A DNA stretch of 64,000 nt from Sphingomonas hengshuiensis (GTDB lineage: Bacteria; Pseudomonadota; Alphaproteobacteria; Sphingomonadales; Sphingomonadaceae), in NCBI GenBank assembly GCA_003240755.1, contig QFNF01000002.1, positions 1 to 64,000 of the forward strand. The letters run 5' to 3'. Below the pieces are notes generated by a model. The model saw nothing but the letters and a program-made list of their open reading frames with translations, was not told the origin of the DNA and made no database searches. How positions within the stretch are numbered: position 1 is the first letter of the stretch; every line of letters begins with the position of its first letter. The position numbers were made by a program, and so were the translations under genes. Positions 8,379 through 18,449 of this stretch are shown in pieces.

Positions 8379-8849
8379 GTGTCGGAGAGGGAACTCTACC
8401 TGAGCTACGGGCTGCAGGCGGTCGATGCGAAGGGTCGCGTTGCAGTGCCTGCCAAGCTGCGCTCGGTGCTGGAGAAGAACGCCGACTCCCGCGAACTGCT
8501 CCTCAAGCGGCACGGCAAGCATGTCTGCCTCAGCGCGTTCGACGCCGCGTGGCCGAAACTGCTCTATGCGCGCCGGCCGCAGGGCAGCGACGAGGATGCC
8601 GACACCGACTATAACGTCGCCGGCAAGGCGTTCGGCAATCTGGAAACCGCGCCGTTCGACAGCGCCGGTCGCTTCGTCCTCCCGACCTTCTATCGCCGCC
8701 GGGCAAAGATCGACAAATGGGCGTTCTTCCACGGCCGCGGCGACACCTTCAACATCTGGGACCCGTTCACGCTGATCGCCGATATCGAGATCGACGCCGA
8801 CACGCGCGAGCTGTGCGAGTTCCTGATGGAAGAGAAGGGGCTGCAATGA
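8379..8849 (+). CDS. mraZ: MraZ, transcriptional regulator of the dcw cluster
   Basis: 156-residue AbrB-like DNA-binding protein with two tandem MraZ repeats. The DxxxR-type signatures are DAKGR (about residue 16) and DSAGR in the second half. It forms ring oligomers that bind 10-bp repeats upstream of the dcw operon and nucleoids. The start used is the GTG at 8379 (MSERELY). The stop overlaps the rsmH ATG. The CCCA box array is about 120 bp upstream. Confidence 0.95.
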   Translation: MSERELYLSYGLQAVDAKGRVAVPAKLRSVLEKNADSRELLLKRHGKHVCLSAFDAAWPKLLYARRPQGSDEDADTDYNVAGKAFGNLETAPFDSAGRFVLPTFYRRRAKIDKWAFFHGRGDTFNIWDPFTLIADIEIDADTRELCEFLMEEKGLQ

Positions 8850-9796
8850 CCGCTGCTCCGCACATCCCCGTGCTGATGGCCGAAGCGGTCGCGGCGCTGG
8901 CGATCCGGCCGGGTGAAACCCATGTCGACGCGACCTTCGGCGCGGGCGGCTACACGCGCGCGATGCTGGCCGCTGGTGCGAAGGTCGTCGCGTTCGACCG
9001 TGACCCCACCGCGCATGCGGCCGCCGCGCCGCTGCTCGCCGAGGCGGGCGACCGGCTGACGCTGATCCGGGCGCCGTTTTCGGCGATGGCCGGCGAACTG
9101 GCGGCGCGCGGCATTGACGCGGTCGACGGCGTGGTCATGGATATCGGCGTGTCGTCGATGCAGCTCGATCAGGCCGATCGCGGCTTTTCCTTTCAGTATG
9201 ACGGCCCGCTCGACATGCGGATGAGCCGCGAGGGGCTGACCGCCGCCGAATGGCTCAACACCGCCGACGAGGCCGAGATTTCGGACGTGCTCGACCGCTA
9301 TGGCGAGGAGCCGCGCCACCGCCGCGTCGCGAACTTCATCGTCGGCGCACGGCCGCTGTCGCGCACCGGCGAACTGGCGGCGGTGGTGCGCCGCGCGCTG
9401 GGGCACCGGCCGCACGAGAAGAAGGACCCGGCGACCCGCGCGTTCCAGGCGATCCGTATCCACCTGAACGACGAACTGGGCGAACTGGCCGCCGGGCTCG
9501 ACGCGGCGGAACGGGTGCTGCGGCCGGGCGGCCGGCTGTCGGTCGTTAGCTTCCACAGCCTCGAGGACCGGATCGTGAAGCGGTTCCTGCGCGAACGTGG
9601 CGGCGCGATGCCCGCCGGTTCGCGCCACCGTCCGGTCGTGACGCAGGGGCCGGCACCAAGCTTTGGCAGCATCGCCAAGGCGGTGCGGCCCGGCGACGGG
9701 GAAGTATCGGTCAACCCCCGTGCGCGTTCGGCGACGCTGCGCGTGGGGCTTCGCACGGCTGCGGCGCCGTGGAGTTCGAACGGGAGTGCGATGTGA
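8846..9796 (+). CDS. rsmH: 16S rRNA (cytosine1402-N4)-methyltransferase RsmH
   Basis: SAM-dependent methyltransferase that modifies C1402 in the ribosomal decoding centre; formerly MraW. Length is 316 residues. [10 protein letters not shown] at the N-terminus, the SAM-binding [10 protein letters not shown] (about 28-37), [11 protein letters not shown] and [15 protein letters not shown] are all family hallmarks, as is [13 protein letters not shown] near the C-terminus. It is coupled by ATGA overlaps to mraZ and to the FtsL-like gene. Confidence 0.97.
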   Translation: MTAAPHIPVLMAEAVAALAIRPGETHVDATFGAGGYTRAMLAAGAKVVAFDRDPTAHAAAAPLLAEAGDRLTLIRAPFSAMAGELAARGIDAVDGVVMDIGVSSMQLDQADRGFSFQYDGPLDMRMSREGLTAAEWLNTADEAEISDVLDRYGEEPRHRRVANFIVGARPLSRTGELAAVVRRALGHRPHEKKDPATRAFQAIRIHLNDELGELAAGLDAAERVLRPGGRLSVVSFHSLEDRIVKRFLRERGGAMPAGSRHRPVVTQGPAPSFGSIAKAVRPGDGEVSVNPRARSATLRVGLRTAAAPWSSNGSAM

Positions 9797-10377
9797 TGGG
9801 GACGTTCGGGTTCGGGACCCTGGGTAAGTTGGTGGCGGTCGGCGTGATGGCGCCGGGCTTCTATCTGGTCATTTCGCAGGGCGCGGCCGAGCGCGGCCGG
9901 GTCGAGGCGGTCGAACGCTCGATCGTGCAGGCGCGCAAGGATATCCGCGCGCTGGAAACCGAATTCGATACCCGCGCCAACATGGCCCAGCTCGAACGCT
10001 GGAACGGCGACGTCCTGTCGCTCGCCGCGCCGCGTGCCGAACAATATGTCGGCGGCGAACACCAGCTCGCCTCGCTGCCTGGCCGGACCGAGGGCGGCAA
10101 TGTCGCGCTCGCCTATGTCGTGCCCAGCGCGCCGATGGAAATGGCGGCGGCGGTTCCCGAACCCGCGCTCGCCGTTCCCGCCGCCGCCCCCGCCGCCACC
10201 GTCCCGGACAGGGCCGAAAAGCCCAGGCCCGTCGTAAAGCCGGTCGGCGCGGTCCGCGCCGCCGCCGTCGTCCCGGCCAAGGCGCGTGCCGTCGCGATGC
10301 TCGACCGCACGCTGCTGAGCGATGCAACGATGGCCGACCTTGCCCGTTCGGCGCGCAAGGAAGCCGCGCGGCCGTGA
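9796..10377 (+). CDS. FtsL-like divisome protein
   Basis: 193 residues in the ftsL position between rsmH and ftsI. It has a short cytoplasmic tail, one membrane segment (about residues 8-26), and a helical region (about 30-70, VEAVERSIVQARKDIRALETEF) that could form the coiled coil used by FtsL with FtsB. The second half is Ala/Pro-rich and low complexity. Sequence similarity to enterobacterial FtsL is not evident, so identity rests on position and topology. It starts within the rsmH stop and overlaps the ftsI GTG. Confidence 0.72.
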   Translation: MGTFGFGTLGKLVAVGVMAPGFYLVISQGAAERGRVEAVERSIVQARKDIRALETEFDTRANMAQLERWNGDVLSLAAPRAEQYVGGEHQLASLPGRTEGGNVALAYVVPSAPMEMAAAVPEPALAVPAAAPAATVPDRAEKPRPVVKPVGAVRAAAVVPAKARAVAMLDRTLLSDATMADLARSARKEAARP

Positions 10378-12089
10378 TCGTCGTCGTGGCGCCCCCCCTG
10401 AACCAGCAACGCGCCGATGGTGCCCGGCACACGCTGGTCAACATCGCCCATTACCGGCTGATGGTGCTGATGCTGCTGTTCGCGGCGGGCGTTACGGTCA
10501 TCCTCGCGCGGCTGATGCTGCTGGCGGTCGCCGCCGAGCCGCGTTCGGCGATCGCGGCGGAGGCGGCGCTGGTGCCGTTGCGCGGCGATCTGGTCGATCG
10601 CAACGGCGCGCCGCTGGCCCGCACCATCGACGCATGGTCGATCGCGGTGCGCCCCGACAAGGTCATCGGCGACAAGAAACAGCTTGCCGGGCAGCTTGCC
10701 GCGCTGATGCCCGATCACGACGCGGCCTATTATTATGCCCAGTTGAACCTCGATCGCAGCTTCGTCTATCTGCGCCGCCGCGCGCTGCCCGAACTGGTGC
10801 AGGCCGTCAACGCGCTGGGCGAACCGGGCATCGCGCTGGGGCGTGAGCCCGAGCGGCTCTATCCGCAAAGCGCGATGGCGGCGCATGCGCTGGGCTATCT
10901 CGACATGGACGGGCGCGGGGTGCGCGGCATGGAGAAATTCCTGAACGCGCGGCTGGTCGACCCGGCCGAACGCGGCCGTCCGGTCGCGCTCAGCCTCGAC
11001 CTGCGCGTACAGGCGGCGCTGGAGAGCGAACTCGCCAACGCGATGGCGGTGTTCCAGGCGCGCGGCGCCGGCGGCATCGTGCTCGACAGCGATACCGGTG
11101 AAGTGATCGCGATGACCTCGCTGCCGACGTTCAATCCGAACCATGTGACCGCCAATACCGGACAGATGAACACGGTGACGCAGGGCGTGTACGAACTGGG
11201 ATCGGCGTTCAAGCCGCTGACCATGGCCGCCGCGCTCGACACCGGCGTCGCGCCGTCGCTGTCGAAGCGTTACGACGCGACCCAGCCGCTGGCCGTCGGC
11301 GGTTTCCGCATCCGCGACGACCATGCGCAGAAACGCTGGCTGAACATCCCGGAAACGCTGGTCCATTCCTCGAACATCGCCACCGCGCGCATCGCCGATG
11401 AAATGGGGCAGGCGCGGATGGAAAATCTGTTCCGCGCGCTGCATTTCGACAGCGCCCCCGATATCCAGCTCGAAAAGTCGCGCACCATCTGGCCGCATTA
11501 TTGGGGCCGCACGACGACCATGACCACCGCCTATGGCCATGGCATTGCGGTGACGCCGCTGCACCTTGCCAGCGCCTATGCCGCGCTGGTCAATGGCGGC
11601 ATCTGGCGCCCGGCGACGATGCTGAAGCTCCGGCCCGGCCAGGCACCGGCCGGCAGCCGCGTGTTTTCGGAAGCGACCAGCGCCAAGATGCGCGGCCTGC
11701 TGCGCCTCGTCGTCACCGACGGCACCGGCCGCAAGGCGGCGGCGCCCGGTTTCCGCGTCGGCGGCAAGACCGGCACCGCCGAAACGGTCGGCGCGGGGGG
11801 CGGCTATTCGAAAAAGGTCAACGTCTCGACCTTTGCCGCGGTATTTCCGATGGATCGCCCGCGCTATGTCGTGATCGCGATGCTCGACAGTCCGAAGGGG
11901 ACGAAGGAAACCTTCGGCTTCACCAGTGCCGCATGGACCGCCGCGCCGGTGGTCAGCCGGGTGATTTCGCGCACCGGACCGCTGTTGGGGGTGATTCCCG
12001 ACGCCAATGCCGATATCGACATCACCGAGTTGCGCGGGCTGCTGTGGCACGCGCCGGGTGATGCGAAGAAGCTGGCGAACGTCGAATGA
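10374..12089 (+). CDS. ftsI: Peptidoglycan DD-transpeptidase FtsI (PBP3)
   Basis: Class B penicillin-binding protein that cross-links septal peptidoglycan. 571 residues: a membrane anchor (about 28-52), a PBP dimerisation domain, then the transpeptidase domain. Catalytic motifs are SxxK as GSAFK (S277, K280), SSN (332-334) and KTGTAE (465-470). The GSAFK variant of the more common GST-x-K keeps Ser and Lys, so activity is expected. The GTG start overlaps the upstream stop and its own stop overlaps murE. Confidence 0.96.
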   Translation: MIVVVAPPLNQQRADGARHTLVNIAHYRLMVLMLLFAAGVTVILARLMLLAVAAEPRSAIAAEAALVPLRGDLVDRNGAPLARTIDAWSIAVRPDKVIGDKKQLAGQLAALMPDHDAAYYYAQLNLDRSFVYLRRRALPELVQAVNALGEPGIALGREPERLYPQSAMAAHALGYLDMDGRGVRGMEKFLNARLVDPAERGRPVALSLDLRVQAALESELANAMAVFQARGAGGIVLDSDTGEVIAMTSLPTFNPNHVTANTGQMNTVTQGVYELGSAFKPLTMAAALDTGVAPSLSKRYDATQPLAVGGFRIRDDHAQKRWLNIPETLVHSSNIATARIADEMGQARMENLFRALHFDSAPDIQLEKSRTIWPHYWGRTTTMTTAYGHGIAVTPLHLASAYAALVNGGIWRPATMLKLRPGQAPAGSRVFSEATSAKMRGLLRLVVTDGTGRKAAAPGFRVGGKTGTAETVGAGGGYSKKVNVSTFAAVFPMDRPRYVVIAMLDSPKGTKETFGFTSAAWTAAPVVSRVISRTGPLLGVIPDANADIDITELRGLLWHAPGDAKKLANVE

Positions 12090-13501
12090 AGTTGGGAACG
12101 ATCACGGGCGGCGATGAACCGCAGACGGTGACGGGTTTCGCGATCGATCATCGCAAGGTCGCGCCGGGCACGATCTTCGGCGCGTTCGAAGGGGCGCGGG
12201 TCAATGGCGAGGATTATATTCCCGCCGCCATCGCCGCTGGCGCCATCGCCGTCGTCGCCCGCCCGGAAGCGGTGGTCGACGGCGCGGTGCATATCGCCGC
12301 GAACGACCCGCGCGAGGCGTTCGCCCGCGCTGCCGCCGCCTTCTTCGCACCGTTCCCGCCGACCTGTGTCGCCGTGACCGGCACCAACGGCAAGACCAGC
12401 ACGGTCGAAATGGTGCGACAGCTATGGCGGATGCAGGGGCATCATGCCGCGTCGATCGGGACGCTCGGCGTCACCACCGCCGACGAACGCGTGACGACCG
12501 GGCTGACCACGCCCGACATCGTCACCTTCCTGTCGAACGTCGCGGGCCTTGCGCGCGAGGGCGTGACCCATGTCGCGTTCGAGGCGTCGAGCCACGGCCT
12601 GTCGCAATATCGCACCGAAGGGCTGCCGGTGCGCGCGGCGGCGTTCACCAACCTCAGCCGCGACCATCTCGACTATCACGGCGACATGGCCAGCTACCTG
12701 ACCGCCAAGCTGCGCCTGTTCTCCGAAGTGCTCGCCGACGACGGGACGGCGGTGGTGTGGATTGACGATCCGCATGCCGACCGTGTGATGGATCTGGCCC
12801 GCGTCCGCGGCAATCGCCTGATTACCGTCGGCGAACATGGCGAGACATTGCGCCTGACGGCACGCGATCCCAGCCTGCTGGGACAGGCGCTGACGATCGA
12901 GGCCGATGGCACGACGCACAAGGTGCAGTTGCCGCTGATCGGTGCCTATCAGGCGGCGAACGCGCTCACCGCCGCCGGCCTCGTGCTGGCGACCGGCGGT
13001 ACGCTTGCCGCGACGCTCGCCGGGCTTGCCCGGTTGCAGCCGGTGCGCGGGCGGCTGGAGCGTGCGGTGATCCTGCCGAACGGCGCGCCGGTCTATGTCG
13101 ACTATGCCCATACCCCCGATGCACTCGAAGCCGCCATCGCCGCGCTGCGCCCGCATGCCGAAGGGCGGCTGATCGTCGTGTTCGGCGCCGGCGGCGACCG
13201 CGACGCCGGCAAGCGCGCGCCGATGGGCGAGGTCGTCGCGGCCCGCGCCGATGTGGCGATCGTCACCGACGACAATCCCCGTACCGAGGACGCCGCGCAG
13301 ATCCGCGCACAGGTCATGGCCGGCGCCCCGGACGCGACCGAGATCGGCGATCGCCGCACCGCCATCCGTGCCGCCTGCGACATGGCGCGGGCGGGCGACA
13401 TCGTCCTGATCGCGGGCAAGGGGCATGAACAGGGGCAGATCGTCGGCGACATGATCCTGCCGTTCGACGATGTGCAGGTGGCCCGTGACGGTGCGGGCTG
13501 A
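12086..13501 (+). CDS. murE: UDP-MurNAc-L-Ala-D-Glu:meso-diaminopimelate ligase MurE
   Basis: Cytoplasmic ATP-dependent Mur ligase adding the third stem-peptide residue. 471 residues. P-loop TGTNGKTS (98-105), the ligase centre FEASSHGL, and DNPR (396-399), the motif of meso-DAP-specific MurE enzymes, indicate Gram-negative-type peptidoglycan. It overlaps ftsI by 4 bp; murF follows after 1 bp. Confidence 0.97.
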   Translation: MKLGTITGGDEPQTVTGFAIDHRKVAPGTIFGAFEGARVNGEDYIPAAIAAGAIAVVARPEAVVDGAVHIAANDPREAFARAAAAFFAPFPPTCVAVTGTNGKTSTVEMVRQLWRMQGHHAASIGTLGVTTADERVTTGLTTPDIVTFLSNVAGLAREGVTHVAFEASSHGLSQYRTEGLPVRAAAFTNLSRDHLDYHGDMASYLTAKLRLFSEVLADDGTAVVWIDDPHADRVMDLARVRGNRLITVGEHGETLRLTARDPSLLGQALTIEADGTTHKVQLPLIGAYQAANALTAAGLVLATGGTLAATLAGLARLQPVRGRLERAVILPNGAPVYVDYAHTPDALEAAIAALRPHAEGRLIVVFGAGGDRDAGKRAPMGEVVAARADVAIVTDDNPRTEDAAQIRAQVMAGAPDATEIGDRRTAIRAACDMARAGDIVLIAGKGHEQGQIVGDMILPFDDVQVARDGAG

Positions 13502-13502
13502 C

Positions 13503-14882
13503 ATGCCGCTCTGGACCGCCGCCGCCATCGCCGCCGCGACCGGGGGCACTGCCTCCGCCGATTTCACCGCCGATGGCGTGGCGTTCGACAGTCGCGAAGT
13601 GGGGCAGGGCGACCTGTTCGTCGCGCTGTCGGGCGAGGCGACCGACGGCCACCGCTTCGTGGCCCAGGCGTTCGCGCAAGGGGCGGCCGGGGCGATCGTG
13701 TCGCGTCCGGTCGACGGGCCGCACATCCTGGTAGCCGACACCGCCGCCGCGCTGAACCTGCTCGCCACGGCGTCGCGGGCGCGCACGGCGTCACGGGTGA
13801 TCGGCGTGACCGGATCGGTCGGCAAGACCGGCACCAAGGAAGCGCTGTTCGCCGCGCTCGACCGTATCACCCACGGCCATGCGCATCGCTCGGTCAAGAG
13901 CTACAACAACCATACCGGCGTGCCGCTGAGCCTTGCCCGCATGCCGGCGGATACCTGGGCGGCGGTGTTCGAAATGGGCATGAACCATGCGGGCGAGCTG
14001 TCGCAGCTTACCCGGCTGGTCCGTCCCGGAGTCGCGATCGTCACCACCATCGCCCCGGCGCACACCGCATTCTTCACCGGCGAGGATGCGATCGCCCGCG
14101 CCAAGGGGGAAATTTTCGAAGGGCTGGTCGAGGGCGGCGTCGCGATCGTGCCGTTCGACAGCCCGCACCGCGACACGCTGATCGCTGCCGCCCAGCCGCA
14201 TGCCGGGCGCATCGTGACCTTCGGCCTGCGCGATGGCGCCGACGTCCGTGCGATCGAACATGTCCGCCTGTCGGGCGGCGACAGCTTTGTCACAGCGCGG
14301 CTGGGATCACGCGAGGTCAGCTATACGCTTGCCCCGCCGGGCGAACACTGGGTCGCCAACTCGCTGGCGGTAATGGCGGCGGTCGATGCGATCGGCGGCG
14401 ATCTGGGCGTCGCCGGACTGGCGCTCGCCGACCTTGCCGACCTTGCCGACCTTGCCGGCCGCGGCGCGCGGCGGCAGGTGAAGCTGGCGGGCGGCGATGC
14501 GCTGCTGATCGATGAAAGCTACAACGCCAACCCGGCATCGATGCGCGCGACGCTCAGGGTGCTGGCCGCCGAGCGTGCCGATCGCCGCATCGCGGTGCTG
14601 GGCGAAATGCGCGAGTTGGGCGAATCGTCGGACGCCTATCACGCCGCGCTGGCGGTCCCGATCGACGAAGCGGGGGTTTCGCGCGCCGTGCTGGTGGGCG
14701 CGGGGATGCTTCCGCTGGCCAGGGCGCTTGAGGGGCGCATCGAAACCGTCCATGTGCCCGACGCCGCCGCTGCCGCACAGGTTCTTGCGACCCTGATCGC
14801 GCCGGGCGACGCGGTACTCGTGAAGGGATCGAACGGGGTGGGGCTGGCGCGGGTCGTCGCCGACCTGTGGGGCCAGGACTGA
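13503..14882 (+). CDS. murF: UDP-MurNAc-tripeptide:D-Ala-D-Ala ligase MurF
   Basis: Adds D-Ala-D-Ala to the UDP-MurNAc-tripeptide. 459 residues, P-loop TGSVGKTG (103-110), the carbamylated-lysine region EMGMNHAGE, and [11 protein letters not shown] 13503 is used; in-frame GTG codons at 13485 and 13491 would extend it into the murE 3' end, and an AGGTGG at 13476 makes 13491 possible. A 9-bp unit occurs three times within the gene at 14427-14453, giving Ala-Asp-Leu repeats. The stop overlaps mraY. Confidence 0.96.
   Translation: MPLWTAAAIAAATGGTASADFTADGVAFDSREVGQGDLFVALSGEATDGHRFVAQAFAQGAAGAIVSRPVDGPHILVADTAAALNLLATASRARTASRVIGVTGSVGKTGTKEALFAALDRITHGHAHRSVKSYNNHTGVPLSLARMPADTWAAVFEMGMNHAGELSQLTRLVRPGVAIVTTIAPAHTAFFTGEDAIARAKGEIFEGLVEGGVAIVPFDSPHRDTLIAAAQPHAGRIVTFGLRDGADVRAIEHVRLSGGDSFVTARLGSREVSYTLAPPGEHWVANSLAVMAAVDAIGGDLGVAGLALADLADLADLAGRGARRQVKLAGGDALLIDESYNANPASMRATLRVLAAERADRRIAVLGEMRELGESSDAYHAALAVPIDEAGVSRAVLVGAGMLPLARALEGRIETVHVPDAAAAAQVLATLIAPGDAVLVKGSNGVGLARVVADLWGQD
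14427..14453. repeat. Three tandem copies of a 9-bp unit inside murF
   Basis: GCCGACCTT is repeated three times without interruption, encoding Ala-Asp-Leu three times, followed by a diverged fourth start (GCCGGCC). The repeat keeps the frame, so gain or loss of a unit would only change a surface helix or loop of MurF. Confidence 0.85.
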
Positions 14883-15952
14883 TGCTGTACGAACTCGCCG
14901 AATATCTCGGCTTTCCGGGGGTGCTGAACCTCTTTCGCTATCTGTCGTTCCGCACCGGTGCGGCGACGGCGACGGCGTTGTTCATCGGCCTCATCATCGG
15001 CCCGCGCTTCATCGGCTGGCTGCGCGTGCGGCAGGGCAAGGGGCAGCCGATCCGCCTCGACGGGCCGCAGACCCACCTTGCCAAGCGCGGCACGCCGACC
15101 ATGGGCGGGCTGATGATCCTGACCTCGCTGGCCAGCGCGGTGCTGCTGTGGATGGACCTGTCGAACCCCTTCGTCTGGGCGTGTCTGTTCGTGACGCTGG
15201 GCTTTGCCGCGATCGGCTTCCTCGACGATTACGACAAGGTGCGAAAGGCCAGCACGGCGGGCGTGTCGGGCCGGGTGCGGCTGCTGCTGGAATTCCTGAT
15301 CGCCGGCATCGCAAGCTGGATCATCATCCGCCAGACCGGCACGATGCTCTACGTCCCGTTCTTCTCGAACGTCGCGATCGATCTCGGGCCGTTCTACATC
15401 GTCTTCGCCGCCTTCACGATCGTCGCGTTCGGCAATGCGGTCAACCTGACCGACGGGCTGGACGGCCTCGCCACCATGCCGGTCATCATCGCCTCGGTCG
15501 CGCTGATGCTGATCGTGTACATGGTCGGCAATGCCAGGTTCGCCGCCTATCTCGGTATCCCGCATGTGCTGGGCGCGGGCGACCTCGCGCTGTTCTGCGG
15601 CGCGATCGTCGGGGCGGGGCTGGCGTTCCTGTGGTACAATGCGCCCCCGGCGGCGGTGTTCATGGGCGATACCGGCAGCCTCGCGCTGGGCGGCGCGCTG
15701 GGTGCGATCGCCGTGTCGTCGCACCATGAAATCGTGCTGGCGATCATCGGCGGCCTGTTCGTCGTCGAGGCGCTCAGCGTCATCATCCAGGTGTTCTGGT
15801 ACAAGCGGACCGGCAAGCGCATCTTCCGCATGGCGCCCATCCACCATCATTTCGAACAGCTCGGCTGGGCCGAGGCGACGGTCGTGATCCGTTTCTGGAT
15901 CATCGCCTTCGTGCTGGCGCTGGCCGGTCTGTCGACGCTGAAACTGCGGTGA
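14882..15952 (+). CDS. mraY: Phospho-MurNAc-pentapeptide transferase MraY
   Basis: Polytopic inner-membrane enzyme that transfers phospho-MurNAc-pentapeptide to undecaprenyl phosphate to form lipid I. 356 residues with about ten hydrophobic segments. Catalytic and family motifs: RGTPTMGG, the Asp pair in [32 protein letters not shown] and the HHHFE loop. The start [10 protein letters not shown] overlaps the murF stop by 1 bp. Confidence 0.98.
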   Translation: MLYELAEYLGFPGVLNLFRYLSFRTGAATATALFIGLIIGPRFIGWLRVRQGKGQPIRLDGPQTHLAKRGTPTMGGLMILTSLASAVLLWMDLSNPFVWACLFVTLGFAAIGFLDDYDKVRKASTAGVSGRVRLLLEFLIAGIASWIIIRQTGTMLYVPFFSNVAIDLGPFYIVFAAFTIVAFGNAVNLTDGLDGLATMPVIIASVALMLIVYMVGNARFAAYLGIPHVLGAGDLALFCGAIVGAGLAFLWYNAPPAAVFMGDTGSLALGGALGAIAVSSHHEIVLAIIGGLFVVEALSVIIQVFWYKRTGKRIFRMAPIHHHFEQLGWAEATVVIRFWIIAFVLALAGLSTLKLR

Positions 15953-17220
15953 TCGTCGCTGCCGCCTGGGCGGGGAAGAAGTTCGCGGTGCTGGGGCTGG
16001 CGCGCTCCGGCGCGGCGACCGTGCGCGCGCTGCTGGCCGGCGGCGCGGAGGTCGTGGCGTGGGACGGCGACGCGGCAAAGCGTGCGGCGCTGTCGGACGC
16101 CGGCGGCGTGGCCCTTGCCGATCCCCTCGCCATCGACCTTGCCGGCTTCGACGGCGTCATCGTCTCGCCCGGTGTCCCGCTCAACCGGCACCCGATCGTC
16201 GCGCATGCCGGCGACACCCCGATCATCGGCGACATCGAACTCTTCGCACAGGCGCGCGGCGACCTGCCGCCGCACAAGGTCGTCGGCATCACCGGCACCA
16301 ACGGCAAGTCGACGACCACCGCGCTGATCCACCACATCCTGACGCAAGCCGGCATGCCCACCCGCATGGGCGGCAATATCGGCCTGCCGATCCTTGCGCA
16401 GGACCCGTTGCCGGCCGGCGGGGTCTATGTCCTCGAACTGTCGAGCTACCAGATCGACCTGACCTACAGCCTCGACTGCGACGTCGCGGTGCTGCTCAAC
16501 ATCACCCCCGACCATCTCGACCGCTATGCCGGGTTCGCAGCCTATGCCGCATCGAAGGCGCGCCTGTTCTCGATGCAGTCGGCCGGCCATGCAGCGGTGA
16601 TCGGCACCGGCGACGCAACCTCGGCCGCCATCACCGACACCGTCCCGCACGCGACGCGTATCGCCATACCCGTCGACGCGCCCGCCTATGGCCCCGCGCT
16701 CGCCGGCCCGCACAACGCCCAGAACGCGTTGACCGCCATCGCCGTGTGCGAGGCGCTCGGCCTCGATCCCGACACCATCCGCGCCGGCCTCCAAACCTAT
16801 CGCGCGCTCCCGCACCGCATGGCGCATGTCGCCGACGTGAACGGCGTCGCCTATGTCGACGACAGCAAGGCGACGAACCCCGATTCCACCGCCCCGGCGC
16901 TCAACGCGTTCGCGCGCATCCACTGGATCGTCGGTGGCCTTGCCAAGTCCGACGATCTCGAAGCCTGCCGCCCCGGCTTCGGCAACGTCGTCCACGCCTA
17001 TACCATCGGCACCGCAGCGGAACGCTTTGCCGCGCTCCTGGGTGCGGACATGCCGGTAACGATCGCCAACACATTGGACGAGGCGGTGAAATTGGCCGCG
17101 ACAGCGGCGCGGCCGGGCGATACCGTGCTGCTGTCGCCGGCCTGTGCGTCGTTCGACCAGTTCAGCGATTTCGAAGCGCGGGGACGCGCCTTCGCGGCGG
17201 CGGTGGGGGCATTGCAATGA
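15949..17220 (+). CDS. murD: UDP-MurNAc-L-Ala:D-Glu ligase MurD
   Basis: Cytoplasmic Mur ligase adding D-glutamate as the second stem residue. 423 residues, N-terminal UDP-binding Rossmann domain, P-loop TGTNGKST (115-122), LELSSYQID, and a C-terminal domain with [10 protein letters not shown]. It starts at GTG 15949 inside the mraY stop and overlaps the ftsW ATG. Confidence 0.97.
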   Translation: MIVAAAWAGKKFAVLGLARSGAATVRALLAGGAEVVAWDGDAAKRAALSDAGGVALADPLAIDLAGFDGVIVSPGVPLNRHPIVAHAGDTPIIGDIELFAQARGDLPPHKVVGITGTNGKSTTTALIHHILTQAGMPTRMGGNIGLPILAQDPLPAGGVYVLELSSYQIDLTYSLDCDVAVLLNITPDHLDRYAGFAAYAASKARLFSMQSAGHAAVIGTGDATSAAITDTVPHATRIAIPVDAPAYGPALAGPHNAQNALTAIAVCEALGLDPDTIRAGLQTYRALPHRMAHVADVNGVAYVDDSKATNPDSTAPALNAFARIHWIVGGLAKSDDLEACRPGFGNVVHAYTIGTAAERFAALLGADMPVTIANTLDEAVKLAATAARPGDTVLLSPACASFDQFSDFEARGRAFAAAVGALQ

Positions 17221-18449
17221 CCGATACGGTACGCGGGCGCGACGTCCGGGCGTTGCGGCAAAGGGTGGAGACGCTGCAGGGGCGCAGCGCGCGCTCGCCG
17301 ATCGGCGCGTGGTTTCGCGAAGTCGACCGGGTGCTGCTGCTGATCGCCATGGTGCTGATCGCGATCGGACTGGTCGCGGTCGCCGCCGCGTCGCCCGCCT
17401 CGGCGGTGCGCTATTCGGGTGGCGACGTCACCGTGCCGCCGATGATGTATTTCTGGCGACAGGCGGGGTGGATCGCGCTTTCCTTTCCGGTGATGATCGT
17501 CGTGTCGATGCTGCCGGTCACGTTCGCGCGGCGGCTGTGCCTGCTGGGCGCGGGGGTGCTGGTCGTTGCGCTGATGGTCACGCCGTTCGTCGGCGTGGAG
17601 GCGAACGGCGCGCGGCGCTGGATCAACCTCGGCGTCGGGCAGTTCCAGCCGTCCGAGTTCCTGAAGCCGATGTTCATCGTCACGACTGCCTGGCTGCTGT
17701 CGTTGCGTGCCAAGGACCCGCAACTGCCGATGCTGTGGGTCACGGGCGCGCTGACCGCGGTCATTGCCGGCTGTCTGATGCTGCAGCCCGATTTCGGGCA
17801 GACGGTGATCTTCTGCGGCGTATGGGCCGCACTGCTCATCATTTCCGGTATCCCGGTGCGCACCATGGCGCTGCTCGGCGCGGCGGGGATCGGCCTGATC
17901 GCCGCCGCCTACACCTTCTACGGCACGGCGCGCGTCCGCATCGACGGGTTCCTGTTCCCCGATCCTGAAAGCGCCGCGACCGACAGCTATCAGGTCGACA
18001 TGGCCCATGCCGTGCTGACCGCCGGTGGGGTGGTCGGCACCGGTCCCGGCGGCGGGCGTGTCAAGTTCAAGCTGCCCGAGGCGCATACCGACTATATCTT
18101 TGCGGTCGTCGGCGAGGAATTCGGCCTGATCGCCTGCGCCATCATCGCGATCATCTTCCTCGCGATCGTCGTGCGCGTATTCGTGCGCCTGCTGGACGAG
18201 GAGGACGCGTTCAAGCTGCTCGCCGCCGCCGGCCTCGCCGTGCAGTTCGGTGCGCAGGCGCTTATCAACATGGCGGTCAATGTCGGCATCGCCCCGTCAA
18301 AGGGGATGACGCTGCCCTTCATCTCGTACGGCGGGTCGTCGATGATCGCACTGTCGATGGGGATGGGACTGCTGCTCGCTTTCACCCGGCGAAACCCGTA
18401 TCTGAGCCGCTCACCTTACGGGCCACAGCGCTGGAGCGGAGCGAAATGA
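17217..18449 (+). CDS. ftsW: Lipid II polymerase FtsW (SEDS family)
   Basis: SEDS glycosyltransferase that polymerises lipid II at the septum with FtsI. 410 residues with about ten membrane spans. Family motifs include GARRWINLG, FQPSEFLKP, LQPDFGQT and the C-terminal PFISYGGSS. It has a cytoplasmic N-terminal tail of about 40 residues. 4-bp overlaps tie it to murD and murG. Confidence 0.96.
   Translation: MTDTVRGRDVRALRQRVETLQGRSARSPIGAWFREVDRVLLLIAMVLIAIGLVAVAAASPASAVRYSGGDVTVPPMMYFWRQAGWIALSFPVMIVVSMLPVTFARRLCLLGAGVLVVALMVTPFVGVEANGARRWINLGVGQFQPSEFLKPMFIVTTAWLLSLRAKDPQLPMLWVTGALTAVIAGCLMLQPDFGQTVIFCGVWAALLIISGIPVRTMALLGAAGIGLIAAAYTFYGTARVRIDGFLFPDPESAATDSYQVDMAHAVLTAGGVVGTGPGGGRVKFKLPEAHTDYIFAVVGEEFGLIACAIIAIIFLAIVVRVFVRLLDEEDAFKLLAAAGLAVQFGAQALINMAVNVGIAPSKGMTLPFISYGGSSMIALSMGMGLLLAFTRRNPYLSRSPYGPQRWSGAK

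Noticed and set aside
6561..8846. A 761-codon open frame on the minus strand across cysK and mraZ
   Set aside because: Antisense shadow of real genes in GC-rich DNA; the product is Arg/Ala/His-rich with no domain, while the plus strand encodes cysK and mraZ.
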